From Moheibacter sp035515075 (GTDB lineage Bacteria; Bacteroidota; Bacteroidia; Flavobacteriales; Weeksellaceae): a stretch of 64,000 bases of DNA. Shown piece by piece: positions 1 to 8,028 of this stretch (its first letter is position 1; each line of letters starts with the position of its first letter). The notes beneath the pieces are model-generated. The model saw only the letters and a program-made list of their open reading frames with translations. It made no database searches and was not told the origin of the DNA. A program made the position numbers and the translations under genes. The stretch is taken from the NCBI GenBank assembly GCA_035515075.1, contig DATJBZ010000027.1, positions 1 through 64,000 of the forward strand, written 5' to 3'.

Positions 1-348
1 ACTTTCGTTGGTCGCATATGCACGCGCTTGATAGAGGGTGTTGGGTTCCAATCCATACTCAATTAGAAATTCAAAAACTCCTGTTTGATTCAGATAATCT
101 TCTTTATAATTGGTTTGATACCGAACAGGAAGTTCATCAACCGCCCAACAAATTCCACGCATTTGAATACTACTTCCGCCATCGTTAACAATTTCGCCTC
201 TCAGAAGAACGGCATCTTCTTCAACTTGAGCCGAAAGGGTTTTGACTTCTAACGATAATGAAGGATTTTCTCCTGAATCATCTGAATTACAAGCCATAAA
301 AAATAGACAGCTTGTAAAAATTAGAAATAAGAAATAGTTATTTTTCAT
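1..348 (-). CDS. Surface lipoprotein, partial (C-terminus outside the window)
   Basis: The reading frame begins at an ATG at 348 and runs off the left edge after 116 codons. A hydrophobic signal of about 18 residues ends in FFMAC, a slightly relaxed lipobox. The residues after the cysteine (NSDDSGE) resemble the acidic export signal that sends Bacteroidota lipoproteins to the cell surface. The visible C-terminal part contains NTLYQARAYATN, typical of the fibronectin type III-like modules of Bacteroidota surface proteins. Its start overlaps the last 11 bases of the upstream speA gene, so the two are probably co-transcribed. The function and substrate cannot be told from this fragment. Confidence 0.75.
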   Translation of the reverse strand, partial: MKNNYFLFLIFTSCLFFMACNSDDSGENPSLSLEVKTLSAQVEEDAVLLRGEIVNDGGSSIQMRGICWAVDELPVRYQTNYKEDYLNQTGVFEFLIEYGLEPNTLYQARAYATNES

Positions 349-1783
349 GCTGATTTAATTTTTCAGGTTTTTCTTTTTTTACCTTTTTACTTTTATGAAA
401 TTGGTTGTACCCCAAAATTTCCAACACATCTTCGTGCGATTGTTCTTCTGAAAACACTTCTACATCGTAATTTTCATCAATCAACAAATATTTGGGTTGT
501 GGCATCAAGCAATGGTGCACCCCACCAAATCCACCGATATTGTCTTGGTATGCACCCGTATTGAAAAATCCGACATACAAGGGTTTGTTGGCATTGAATT
601 TGGGCAAATAAATGGCATTGACATGTTGTTCTGAATTGTAATAATCATCCGAGTCACAGGTCAATCCCCCCAACAAAACGCGTTCATAACGGTCTTGCCA
701 ACGGTTGATCGGAAACAAAACAAAACGTTTGTTGATCGCCCAAGCATCTGGCAAAGTGGTCATGAAAGACGAATCGATCATGTTCCAAGATTCACGGTCA
801 TTTTGTTTCTTTTGTTGCAACACTTTGTACAACACAGCACCGCTCTCTCCTACTGTAAACGAGCCAAATTCCGTAAAAATATGTGGCACGGGCACTTCCC
901 ACTCTTCACAAATGATTTTGATTTGGTTCAAAATTTCTTCGACCATGTAGGAATAATCAAATTCAAATCCTGGAGAGTTTTTTACAGGGAAACCGCCACC
1001 GATATTCAAACTGTCCAACGTAGGACAAACTTCTTTCAACTTCACATACACCTGCAAACATTTGTTCAATTCGTTCCAATAGTATGAATTGTCCTTGATG
1101 CCAGTGTTGATGAAGAAATGCAACATTTTGATGCTGACATTTTTCTCATCGCGCACAAAGTTGTTGTAAAAGGGCACGATGTCTTTGTAACCAATTCCCA
1201 AACGAGAAGTATAAAATTCGAATTTCGGTTCTTCCTCTGAAGCAATTCGAATCCCGATTTCAAATTTCTTATCGGTTGCTTCCAACAACAAAGGCAATTC
1301 TTCCAAATTGTCAATGATCGGCATCACTTTTTTGTGGCCATTGTTGATCAATCGAGCGATGTTTTCAATGTATTTTCCACGTTTGAAACCATTGCAAATC
1401 ACATACTGATCAGTCGTCAGTAAACCTTCTTCCAAAAGGCTTTCAACGATATTGATGTCATAAGCCGATGAGGTTTCGATGTGAATGTCATTTTTCAAAG
1501 CTTCTTTCAACACATGGTGAAAATGCGAACTTTTGGTGCAATAACAATAATTGTATTTCCCCTTGTAGCCCACTTTTTTGCGTGCATCCGCAAACCATTT
1601 TTTGGCTTTTTGGATGTTTTCGGAAATTTTGGGCAAATAGGTGAATTTCAGAGGCGTTCCATGTTCTTCGATCAATTCCATCAAATTGATGCCATGAAAT
1701 TGCAAATTACCGTCCACCAATTCAAATTCTTCTTGTGGAAAATAAAATGACTGCTCTATTAAGTCTAAATATCTTGTGTTCAT
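338..1783 (-). CDS. speA: Arginine decarboxylase, alanine-racemase-fold (group IV PLP) type
   Basis: This 481-residue protein belongs to the fold III PLP decarboxylases and probably converts arginine to agmatine for polyamine synthesis. The PLP-binding lysine is K84 in YCTKSSHF. A GGGFPV glycine loop that holds the PLP phosphate follows mid-protein, and a CDSDD motif near the C-terminus matches the active-site Cys/Asp pair contributed by the partner subunit. The length fits the shorter Bacteroidota form rather than the roughly 630-residue E. coli SpeA. Diaminopimelate or ornithine decarboxylase are related alternatives, but the overall sequence resembles the arginine enzyme. The stop codon overlaps the start of the downstream lipoprotein gene. 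Confidence 0.85.
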   Translation of the reverse strand: MNTRYLDLIEQSFYFPQEEFELVDGNLQFHGINLMELIEEHGTPLKFTYLPKISENIQKAKKWFADARKKVGYKGKYNYCYCTKSSHFHHVLKEALKNDIHIETSSAYDINIVESLLEEGLLTTDQYVICNGFKRGKYIENIARLINNGHKKVMPIIDNLEELPLLLEATDKKFEIGIRIASEEEPKFEFYTSRLGIGYKDIVPFYNNFVRDEKNVSIKMLHFFINTGIKDNSYYWNELNKCLQVYVKLKEVCPTLDSLNIGGGFPVKNSPGFEFDYSYMVEEILNQIKIICEEWEVPVPHIFTEFGSFTVGESGAVLYKVLQQKKQNDRESWNMIDSSFMTTLPDAWAINKRFVLFPINRWQDRYERVLLGGLTCDSDDYYNSEQHVNAIYLPKFNANKPLYVGFFNTGAYQDNIGGFGGVHHCLMPQPKYLLIDENYDVEVFSEEQSHEDVLEILGYNQFHKSKKVKKEKPEKLNQHEK

Positions 1784-2163
1784 TTGTTGTATGCGTGTTT
1801 AAATTAAAAAAAGTGGTGAATTCAGTCGAATCAACGGCTTTTATTTAAACCCTTAACAAATATGGTACTTTGAGAATAATTCCTATCCATGGAGTTAACT
1901 CTTTACAAAAGAAGTTTTTCAATTTAAAATCAAAAATAAAGATGAATAAATTAACTACAAACAAAGGGCAAATATATTTGATATTTTAATAGTGAACACA
2001 ATAAAAATCGCAAGTTTTTCTTGTTTTAAAATAATTTAATCCAAGAATCCCCAAAACGACCGCTCATCCCATTCCATGGAAGGATTTTAACAAAAGCATT
2101 AACGTACATGAATTTGCCAGGCTCGATAACTAACTTTAATTTTGCTTTCAAAACAATGAAAAT
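1784..2163. other. Divergent intergenic region between speA and the thioredoxin-fold gene
   Basis: These 380 AT-rich bases contain no convincing open frame or RNA gene. A TATATTTG element reads leftward from 1976 to 1969. It has a CAA (TTG on the minus strand) 22 bases upstream at 1999-2001 and is a possible speA promoter that would leave a 5' leader of about 180 nt. The rightward promoter is listed separately. Confidence 0.5.
2113..2144 (+). promoter_or_regulatory. Bacteroidota-type promoter of the thioredoxin-fold gene
   Basis: TTTG (2113-2116), a 20-base spacer and TAATTTTG (2137-2144) match the Bacteroidota sigma factor consensus TTTG-N(17-23)-TAnnTTTG. The ATG lies 19 bases downstream of the -7 box, giving a very short leader. 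Confidence 0.75.
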
Positions 2164-2658
2164 ATGACGAAGAAAATTGCACTTTTAATCGCTTTCGGAT
2201 GCCTGTTCAGCACAGCCATTGCCCAAGACAAATTCAACTTCTATCAACCAGAAGCGGATGCACAAAAAGAAATCGAACAAGCCATCGCGCAAGCCCAACA
2301 AGAAAACAAACACATTTTATTGGAAATCGGTGGAAACTGGTGCAGTTGGTGCAAGCTTTTTTATGATTTGACGACAACAGATGAAAATTTAAAAACATTT
2401 CTTTCAGAAAATTACGTGGTCGTTCCGGTCAATTATAGCAAAGAAAACTGGAATACAGCCGTATTGGAAAAACTGGATTTCCCACAACGTTTTGGTATGC
2501 CTGTTTTTGTCGTTTTGGATGAAAACGGTCAACGTTTGCACACCCAAAATTCGGGTTATTTAGAAGAAGGCAAAGGCCACAGCCCTAAAAAAGTAATGGA
2601 ATTCTTGCAACATTGGTCACCCAATGCTTTGAACCCTGCACATTACCAAAAGAAATAA
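2164..2658 (+). CDS. Secreted thioredoxin-fold protein with CSWC active site
   Basis: This 164-residue protein has a signal peptide of about 20 residues ending TAIA-QD, so it acts in the periplasm or outside. The redox motif is WCSWCK (C60, C63) and the cis-proline is in GMPVF (P113). An N-terminal segment rich in Gln and Glu (residues 28-48) precedes the fold. The layout resembles the DUF255/thioredoxin_7 group, which reduces or isomerises disulfides in exported proteins. It is transcribed alone from a clear promoter and ends four bases before the convergent ferredoxin reductase gene. The partner protein is unknown. Confidence 0.8.
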   Translation: MTKKIALLIAFGCLFSTAIAQDKFNFYQPEADAQKEIEQAIAQAQQENKHILLEIGGNWCSWCKLFYDLTTTDENLKTFLSENYVVVPVNYSKENWNTAVLEKLDFPQRFGMPVFVVLDENGQRLHTQNSGYLEEGKGHSPKKVMEFLQHWSPNALNPAHYQKK

Positions 2659-2662
2659 GTTG

Positions 2663-3706
2663 TTAAACCTCATCGAAATTGATGCGGATTTTGTCGCTTT
2701 TAGGCAGCGTACAGCAGGCCAAAATTAATTTATCTTCAAGGTCTGCATCAGTCAAGATGTAATTTTCTTTCAAATCCACCTCACCTTCTTCCAATCGACA
2801 CAAACAAGTACTGCAAATTCCTCCCTTGCACGAATAAGGTGCGTCGATGCCCTGATTGTTCAATGCATCCACCAAGTTCAAATCCGTGTTCCACTCAACA
2901 GTGGTCACTTCACCATCTAATTCCACGGTCACTTCAACCGTTTTCAATGTCTTTTCGATCACTTTTTCTTCTTCCATTTCCTTGGGGGTAAACAATTCAA
3001 AATGAATGCGTTCTTTGATGATTCCAGCTTGAAATATCTCTTCAGTAATGACCTCAATCATTTCATTTGGACCACAGACCAAAGCTTCATCGACTTCGTT
3101 GATGTCCACCAATTGGTTGATGATCAACTTGAATTTTTGCGCATCCAAACGGCCTTCAAAAAACCAATCGTCCATTTTGGTCTGCGTATAAAATAGGTAC
3201 GGATGGAAATTGCCTTCAAACTCTTGTTTCAATTGCTCAATTTCCTGATGAAACATCGTTGTTTCTGGTGTTTTATTGGCATAAAACAAATAAAAATTCA
3301 CCCATTTTTCGGTTTGCAAGGTATAGCGCAACACGCTCAATATCGGTGTAATTCCACTTCCAGCTGCAAACGCCAAAATCGTTCTTTTCTCATCCGGTTT
3401 GCTCGGAATGCCAAATCTTCCATTCGGTGTAGATACTTTTAAAAAATCACCTACTTTGACTTCAGAATTTAAAAATTTAGACACAAAACCATCGCTCACC
3501 GCTTTGACACCAATCGACCACTCACCATCCAAAGGACTGCTGCACAACGAATAATCTCTGCGCGCACCGTCCATATCCAAGGTAACGTATTGCCCCGCTT
3601 TGAATGCAAATTGAGCAGACAACTCAGCTGGAACTTTAAAAGTGATTTCAATTGAATCAGGGGTTAGTTTTTGAAGGGATTGTATTGCTAATTGATGAAA
3701 TTCCAT
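2663..3706 (-). CDS. Ferredoxin-NAD(P)H reductase with C-terminal 2Fe-2S domain (PaaE-like)
   Basis: This 347-residue electron-transfer flavoprotein has three domains. The FAD-binding barrel carries the RDYS motif at 50-53. The NAD(P)-binding domain has GSGITP at 116-121 and CGPNEM near 211. The C-terminal plant-type ferredoxin domain has ligands C293, C298, C301 and C331 or C332. The architecture is that of PaaE and related oxygenase reductases. No phenylacetate or other oxygenase subunits lie nearby, so the physiological acceptor is not evident and it may be a general ferredoxin reductase. Nothing key is missing. Confidence 0.85.
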   Translation of the reverse strand: MEFHQLAIQSLQKLTPDSIEITFKVPAELSAQFAFKAGQYVTLDMDGARRDYSLCSSPLDGEWSIGVKAVSDGFVSKFLNSEVKVGDFLKVSTPNGRFGIPSKPDEKRTILAFAAGSGITPILSVLRYTLQTEKWVNFYLFYANKTPETTMFHQEIEQLKQEFEGNFHPYLFYTQTKMDDWFFEGRLDAQKFKLIINQLVDINEVDEALVCGPNEMIEVITEEIFQAGIIKERIHFELFTPKEMEEEKVIEKTLKTVEVTVELDGEVTTVEWNTDLNLVDALNNQGIDAPYSCKGGICSTCLCRLEEGEVDLKENYILTDADLEDKLILACCTLPKSDKIRINFDEV

Positions 3707-3803
3707 GAGAAAATTTTTGCAAACTTAAGGATTAAATCTTGGACTTTTTGTGTTGAAAATCATTTCCAATCCATTTTGCTCAAAGAAAACAAGAAATGTA
3801 CCC

Positions 3804-4322
3804 TCAAAAATCCATGGCACCCAAATAGCGTTCTTTCAAGATGTTTTCGTGGTGAAGAGCATGCGCCACACAAAAATAAAGCAAAGCCCGCGTACTGACA
3901 TGCGCATTGGACGCAAAACCAATTCTTTTCATTTCCTCTTCACGCAATGATGCACAAAGTTGAATGGTGCTTTTTCTCACAGCAACAAATTCCGCCAACA
4001 AATTGTCCATCGAACGAGCATTGAAATCCGTTGCCAAAACATACGCATCTTCATCAAAGCCAGGAAGAGAAGCCGTGTCTTTTCTAGCAATTCGAAAAGC
4101 AACCGTTGATTTCAACCGCTCTGTGTCGGTCACATGGCCAACGACTTCTTTGATCGTCCATTTGTTGGGCCCATAACGAAACAAATGTTTTTCTTCAGGA
4201 ATCCTTTGGATAAATGCTGTAAAGTGTTCCAATTGTACTTTTAAAGCGTGTAAAACATCTTCTTCCACCATCGCCAAGTAAGGTTCAAAAAAAGGTGGAT
4301 ATTCATTGATGGGTAATTTCAT
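3804..4322 (-). CDS. DinB superfamily protein (YfiT-like metal-dependent hydrolase/transferase)
   Basis: This 172-residue protein has the four-helix DinB fold. The expected metal-binding histidines are visible in VVGHVTDTER near residue 63 and in AHALHHEN near 155-160, and WTIKEVVGH is the classic DinB_2 signature. Members of this family include bacillithiol and other thiol transferases, but the substrate cannot be assigned here. It is a single-gene unit, divergent from lpxK. Confidence 0.8.
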   Translation of the reverse strand: MKLPINEYPPFFEPYLAMVEEDVLHALKVQLEHFTAFIQRIPEEKHLFRYGPNKWTIKEVVGHVTDTERLKSTVAFRIARKDTASLPGFDEDAYVLATDFNARSMDNLLAEFVAVRKSTIQLCASLREEEMKRIGFASNAHVSTRALLYFCVAHALHHENILKERYLGAMDF

Positions 4323-4485
4323 GGTCTTTTGAGTTTTAAGCGTTGTTCAAATTTATTTCGTTTTTATGAAGTCTTGATACTTTTTTGAAATTTTTAATGC
4401 TTGTCTTCAAAAAGCTTTCTACGAAGGTAAGTAGCATCGTTGATAAAAGTTATGAAAATCCTCACAATATTGCAGGGTTTAATAG

Positions 4486-4493
4486 TAAATTTG
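4486..4493 (+). promoter_or_regulatory. -7 element (TAAATTTG) upstream of lpxK
   Basis: TAAATTTG lies 17 bases before the ATG at 4511 and fits TAnnTTTG. There is no TTTG at the ideal upstream distance, so this is a partial match. It supports the start at 4511 over an in-frame ATG at 4385, which would lie upstream of the promoter. Confidence 0.5.
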
Positions 4494-4510
4494 CCGTTTC
4501 AGAAAAGAAT

Positions 4511-5542
4511 ATGAACTGGAGAAAACTTTTATTTCCATTATCGGGCTTGTATTGGTTGGGCGTTTCCTTGCGAAACCTCGCTTATTCGGTGGGTTTGCTC
4601 AGCACCAAGAAATTTCCAATTCCTGTCATTTGCATTGGAAATTTGTCCGTAGGAGGCACCGGCAAATCACCGCATGTGATGTTGGTCGCTGAATTGTTGA
4701 AAGACGTAAAAAACACCGCGATGCTGAGCCGTGGATATGGCCGAAAAACGACGGGTTTACACATTGCCAATTACAGTTCCAAGGTGTACGACATCGGTGA
4801 TGAACCTTTGCAGTTTTTCAATCGTTTCAAAAATAAAATTGTGGTTGCCGTTTCCGAAAACCGTGTTTTAGGCATTCAACATTTGATGAAAATGTACAAA
4901 ACCGAAGCCGTAATCATGGATGATGGCTTCCAACACCGCGCAGTCAAACCTGGTTTTTCAATTTTATTGACCACCTTTAGCGAACCTTATACCCAAGATT
5001 TTGTTTTGCCTGCGGGCAATTTGAGAGAACCTCGTTCAGGCGCAAAAAGAGCCGATGTGATTGTCGTTACCAAATGTCCAGATGCATTTACGGTCAAACA
5101 ACGTGATGCTTTGTTGGCGAAAATCAAACCCAAAACCCACCAAAATGTTTTCTTTTCAAAAATCGTTTATGCGCGTTCGGCCATTGGTTTTCGTTTTACT
5201 TTGGCGGCAGAGGAATGGGCCAATTATGAGGTTTTGTTGATTACTGGCGTGGCCAATCCGCAACCTTTGGTGGATTATGTTCAAACCAAATTCAAACAAG
5301 TCAAACATTGGGAATTTGCAGACCACCACAATTACTCGATCGCTGATGTTCAAAAAATAGATGAAGAATACGATCGAATGAGTTCTTTGCACAAAATCAT
5401 TTTGACCACTGAAAAAGACTATATGCGGTTGAAGGACGAATCCGCTTTGATTGAAAATTTGTTTTATTTGCCAATAGAAGTCGAACTAAATGATTACGAA
5501 GGCTTCAGTAAAATACTATTAGATTATGTTAGAAAAAATTAA
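4511..5542 (+). CDS. lpxK: Tetraacyldisaccharide 4'-kinase
   Basis: LpxK phosphorylates the 4' position of the lipid A disaccharide precursor at the inner membrane. The 343-residue protein has an N-terminal amphipathic/hydrophobic segment. A P-loop follows, with GGTGKS at 48-53 inside the IGNLSVGGTGKSP stretch, and then the family-specific DDGFQHR at 137-143. A frame extending upstream to 4385 has an AT-rich, non-conserved lead, so I use the ATG at 4511. The gene overlaps the following purine nucleoside phosphorylase by 17 bases, which suggests translational coupling. Confidence 0.9.
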   Translation: MNWRKLLFPLSGLYWLGVSLRNLAYSVGLLSTKKFPIPVICIGNLSVGGTGKSPHVMLVAELLKDVKNTAMLSRGYGRKTTGLHIANYSSKVYDIGDEPLQFFNRFKNKIVVAVSENRVLGIQHLMKMYKTEAVIMDDGFQHRAVKPGFSILLTTFSEPYTQDFVLPAGNLREPRSGAKRADVIVVTKCPDAFTVKQRDALLAKIKPKTHQNVFFSKIVYARSAIGFRFTLAAEEWANYEVLLITGVANPQPLVDYVQTKFKQVKHWEFADHHNYSIADVQKIDEEYDRMSSLHKIILTTEKDYMRLKDESALIENLFYLPIEVELNDYEGFSKILLDYVRKN

Positions 5543-6341
5543 AGATGCAGTTGCTTACCTCCAGCAGTTTTTAGCGGAAACGCCTGAATACGCCATTGTT
5601 TTGGGTTCTGGTTTGGGAAAATTAGAAGATGAAGTGGAAAACGCCGTACGCATTGACTACAAAGACATTCCTCATTTTCCAGTGTCGACTGTTGAAGGCC
5701 ACTCTGGTGAATTGATTTATGGCCAAATTGAAGGAAGGCCCGTATTGATGATGGCGGGGAGATTCCATTATTACGAAGGCTACTCGATGGATGTCGTCAC
5801 TTTTCCGATGCGCGTTTTCAAAGGATTGGGCATTGACAAAGTAGTTCTATCCAACGCCAGCGGAGGGGTCAATCCTGAATACCAAGTCGGTGATGCCGTC
5901 GTAGTCAAAGACCACATCAATTTCTTTCCAGAACATCCTTTGCGTGGACAGAACTTGGATGAATTGGGACCGCGTTTTGTGGACATGTCTGAACCTTATG
6001 ACCGCAAGATGATTGATTTTGTGGTGAATTTTGGTCAAATCAATGGCATTGAAGTCAAACAAGGCATTTATTTGGGTTTGCAAGGACCTACGTTTGAAAC
6101 GCCGGCCGAATACGGCATGGTCAGAATTTTGGGCGCGGATTGTGTTGGAATGAGTACTGTGCCTGAAGTCATCGTGGCCAAACACCAAGGCATGCGTGTT
6201 TTTTGTGTTTCTGTAATCACCGATTTGGGTGGACCTGACATTGCTTTCCCTGTTTCACATGAAGAAGTTTTGGACGCCGCCAACAAAGCCATGCCAAAAA
6301 TCATAAAACTAGTCAAAGGATTGATTCATAGCGGAGTATAA
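5526..6341 (+). CDS. punA: Purine nucleoside phosphorylase, trimeric type
   Basis: This enzyme cleaves purine nucleosides with phosphate to give the base and (deoxy)ribose 1-phosphate. The 271-residue protein shows the trimeric PNP signatures: GSGLG for phosphate, GHSG, GRFHYYEGY, SNASGG, the purine-site GPTFETPAE and VGMSTVPE. At the base-specificity position, where human PNP has Asn243 in ITN, this protein has Asp in SVITDLGG, which could broaden use toward 6-aminopurines (see findings). It overlaps lpxK by 17 bases. The cytosolic salvage role is independent of lipid A, so the pairing is probably only transcriptional. Confidence 0.9.
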   Translation: MLEKIKDAVAYLQQFLAETPEYAIVLGSGLGKLEDEVENAVRIDYKDIPHFPVSTVEGHSGELIYGQIEGRPVLMMAGRFHYYEGYSMDVVTFPMRVFKGLGIDKVVLSNASGGVNPEYQVGDAVVVKDHINFFPEHPLRGQNLDELGPRFVDMSEPYDRKMIDFVVNFGQINGIEVKQGIYLGLQGPTFETPAEYGMVRILGADCVGMSTVPEVIVAKHQGMRVFCVSVITDLGGPDIAFPVSHEEVLDAANKAMPKIIKLVKGLIHSGV

Positions 6342-6394
6342 CATTCCGCTTCAATTCTTAACATGGACCACATATTTAGAATCGTTTTAAATAG

Positions 6395-6402
6395 TATATT
6401 TG
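6395..6402 (+). promoter_or_regulatory. -7 element (TATATTTG) before the DUF6787 gene
   Basis: TATATTTG fits TAnnTTTG and lies 46 bases before the ATG at 6449. Its upstream TTTA (6375-6378) is only 16 bases away, so the -33 half is weak. Confidence 0.4.
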
Positions 6403-6448
6403 TTGCGATCAAATATAGCACAAAAGCTATGGTAAAATATTCAACAAC

Positions 6449-6760
6449 ATGTTCAAAGCCTTAAAAAAACGTTGGAATGTCACATCCAATATACAACTCG
6501 CCCTGATATTCATCGTTTTTTCGATCACAGGATCGGTTTCCGCTTGGATTTCAAAACCCTTTGTGGAATTGTTTGGTTTGAACAATGAAGTTTTACCCGA
6601 ATGGATTTTGTGGCCGTTGCGCTTGATTTTAATTTTTCCAGTGTACAGCCTCATTTTGTTGGTCATTGGTACTTTGTTCGGACAATTCAAATTCTTTTGG
6701 GCCTTTGAAAAGAAAATGTTTAGTAGATTTATCCCTAAGAAAAAAATGACTGAAAATTGA
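6449..6760 (+). CDS. DUF6787-like small membrane protein
   Basis: This 103-residue basic protein has two predicted membrane helices, at about residues 17-35 and 52-78, and a lysine-rich C-terminus (FIPKKKMTEN). It resembles the small Flavobacteriia family DUF6787, sometimes mislabelled as a diacylglyceryl transferase. No catalytic motif is visible. Its TGA overlaps the ATG of the next gene by one base, so the two genes are coupled. Confidence 0.6.
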   Translation: MFKALKKRWNVTSNIQLALIFIVFSITGSVSAWISKPFVELFGLNNEVLPEWILWPLRLILIFPVYSLILLVIGTLFGQFKFFWAFEKKMFSRFIPKKKMTEN

Positions 6761-7185
6761 TGTTTAAAAAATACGCTTTGGCTTTTTGTTTCATCGGTTT
6801 GGGATTCCTTGCGCAAGCACAAGAAATCGAAGCGCCTCAAGAAGCGCCACAAACCTTTGAATACTTGGATTTAAAAAAAGATTTTGACTTGTTGGTGGAT
6901 TTCACTTGGGTCAATCCCGAATGCAGCACTGCGACTGATCATTATTATAGCTTGATCATCGGCACCACGGTGATTGGCGAATACATTGAACGCATCAGTT
7001 TGTTGGTGCCTTGTTTGGAAAATGAATTTCAAAAAGGCGATTTGCTGACAATTCAACCTTTGCCAACGCCCCAAGGACGCATCCATTATGTACTCCGAAC
7101 CTACCAAATCGAAGGAGAAGAATTTCAAGAAATCTTGGGCGGAGAATTCAAAGCCGTTTGGGGAAAGGTGATCCAGGTTTTTTAG
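6760..7185 (+). CDS. Secreted protein of unknown function
   Basis: This 141-residue protein begins with a clear signal peptide (cleavage near AQAQ-EIE), followed by a short Glu/Pro/Gln-rich segment and a compact domain containing two cysteines (NPECSTATD and LVPCLEN) that may form a disulfide. I do not recognise a family. The ATG at 6760 overlaps the upstream stop codon, and a TTG one codon earlier is less likely. It is probably a periplasmic partner of the preceding membrane protein, but this rests on context alone. Confidence 0.65.
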   Translation: MFKKYALAFCFIGLGFLAQAQEIEAPQEAPQTFEYLDLKKDFDLLVDFTWVNPECSTATDHYYSLIIGTTVIGEYIERISLLVPCLENEFQKGDLLTIQPLPTPQGRIHYVLRTYQIEGEEFQEILGGEFKAVWGKVIQVF

Positions 7186-7280
7186 CAATTGGAATAAACA
7201 TTTTCGAAAATTAGCCTAAGAAGCCATTGCCTTGATAGGTGACACTTGTCAATCTTTCAAAAAATGTTTATTTTTATGAA

Positions 7281-7514
7281 ATGAAAAATGAAAGCAAATC
7301 CATCAAATACGTCACCTTGGCTACTTTTAGCAATTCTTGGTCGGCGGAAGTCGTGAAAAATCGTTTGATCGAAGAAGGAATTTATGCCCATATTTTGGAT
7401 GAACATGTGAATTATTCGATTGGGCCAACTTTGATTGAAGGATTTCGCTTGCAAGTTGAAGAAAGTCAATACCTCAAAGCCTTAAATATTTATAAAAATA
7501 CTTTGCAAGAATAG
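7281..7514 (+). CDS. DUF2007-like signal-transducing protein
   Basis: This 77-residue cytosolic protein matches the DUF2007 pattern: an aliphatic beta strand, FSNSWSAEVVKNRLIEEGI (transport of information from a ligand-binding-like ACT-type fold is suggested for the family), then ILDEHVN and a C-terminal helix. I chose the ATG at 7281 (MKNESKS). An upstream in-frame start at 7239 adds residues unlike the family. The rplS promoter lies inside its 3' end. Confidence 0.7.
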   Translation: MKNESKSIKYVTLATFSNSWSAEVVKNRLIEEGIYAHILDEHVNYSIGPTLIEGFRLQVEESQYLKALNIYKNTLQE

Positions 7515-7532
7515 ATTAATTTTCTACTTTTG
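7502..7532 (+). promoter_or_regulatory. rplS promoter
   Basis: TTTG (7502-7505), a 19-base spacer and TACTTTTG (7525-7532) form an ideal Bacteroidota promoter. The -33 box lies inside the last codons of the DUF2007 gene. The predicted transcript has a leader of about 60 nt before rplS. Confidence 0.8.
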
Positions 7533-7558
7533 CACCCGATTGACAAACCTCTGACGAA

Positions 7559-7588
7559 AATCGTGAATGTTTCTCAATTGAAACGATT
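7559..7588 (+). promoter_or_regulatory. Small hairpin in the rplS leader
   Basis: AATCGT (7559-7564) and ACGATT (7583-7588) can pair in the untranslated leader, ending 14 bases before the rplS start codon. This might be a ribosomal-protein leader used for autoregulation. The stem is only six pairs, so the call is tentative. Confidence 0.3.
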
Positions 7589-7602
7589 ATAATTTACCAA
7601 AA

Positions 7603-7947
7603 ATGGACAGTATAGTTAAATACGTACAAGACAAATTTGTCGCAAAAAAAGATTTACCTGCATTTGCTGCTGGAGATACCATTACCGTTTATATTGAAAT
7701 TTCTGAGGGTGGAAAAACCCGTACTCAGTTCTTTAGAGGCGTTGTGATCCAAAGAAGAGGTCAAGGAACTTCAGAAACATTTACCATCCGTAAAATGAGC
7801 GGTGAGGTAGGTGTAGAAAGAATTTTCCCAGTAAATTTACCTGCAATTCAGAAAATTGAAATCAATAAGAGAGGAAAAGTAAGACGCGCAAGAATCTTCT
7901 ACTTCAGACAGTTGAGAGGAAAAAGAGCACGTATCAAAGACGCATAA
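7603..7947 (+). CDS. rplS: 50S ribosomal protein L19
   Basis: This 114-residue protein is full length for bL19. Conserved elements include GDTITVYIEISEGGKTR-like strands, FRGVVIQRRGQG and the C-terminal RRARIFYFRQLRGKRARI. L19 sits at the 30S-50S interface. It is monocistronic here, with its own promoter at 7502-7532 and terminator at 7967-8004. In many bacteria rplS instead follows trmD and rimM. Confidence 0.97.
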   Translation: MDSIVKYVQDKFVAKKDLPAFAAGDTITVYIEISEGGKTRTQFFRGVVIQRRGQGTSETFTIRKMSGEVGVERIFPVNLPAIQKIEINKRGKVRRARIFYFRQLRGKRARIKDA

Positions 7948-7966
7948 GCTTTCTTTATATCATAGT

Positions 7967-8004
7967 AAAAACCGTTCAGAAATTAATTTTGAACGGTTTT
8001 TTTT
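7967..8004 (+). terminator. rplS terminator
   Basis: The inverted repeat AAAACCGTTCA / TGAACGGTTTT is followed by a run of T to 8004. It lies 20 bases after the rplS stop codon. Confidence 0.9.
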
Positions 8005-8028
8005 ATCTTTAATTCATGCATACGTTGG

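Noticed and set aside
6760..7185. TTG at 6757 as the start of the secreted unknown protein
   Set aside because: The ATG one codon later overlaps the upstream stop and gives a standard signal peptide.
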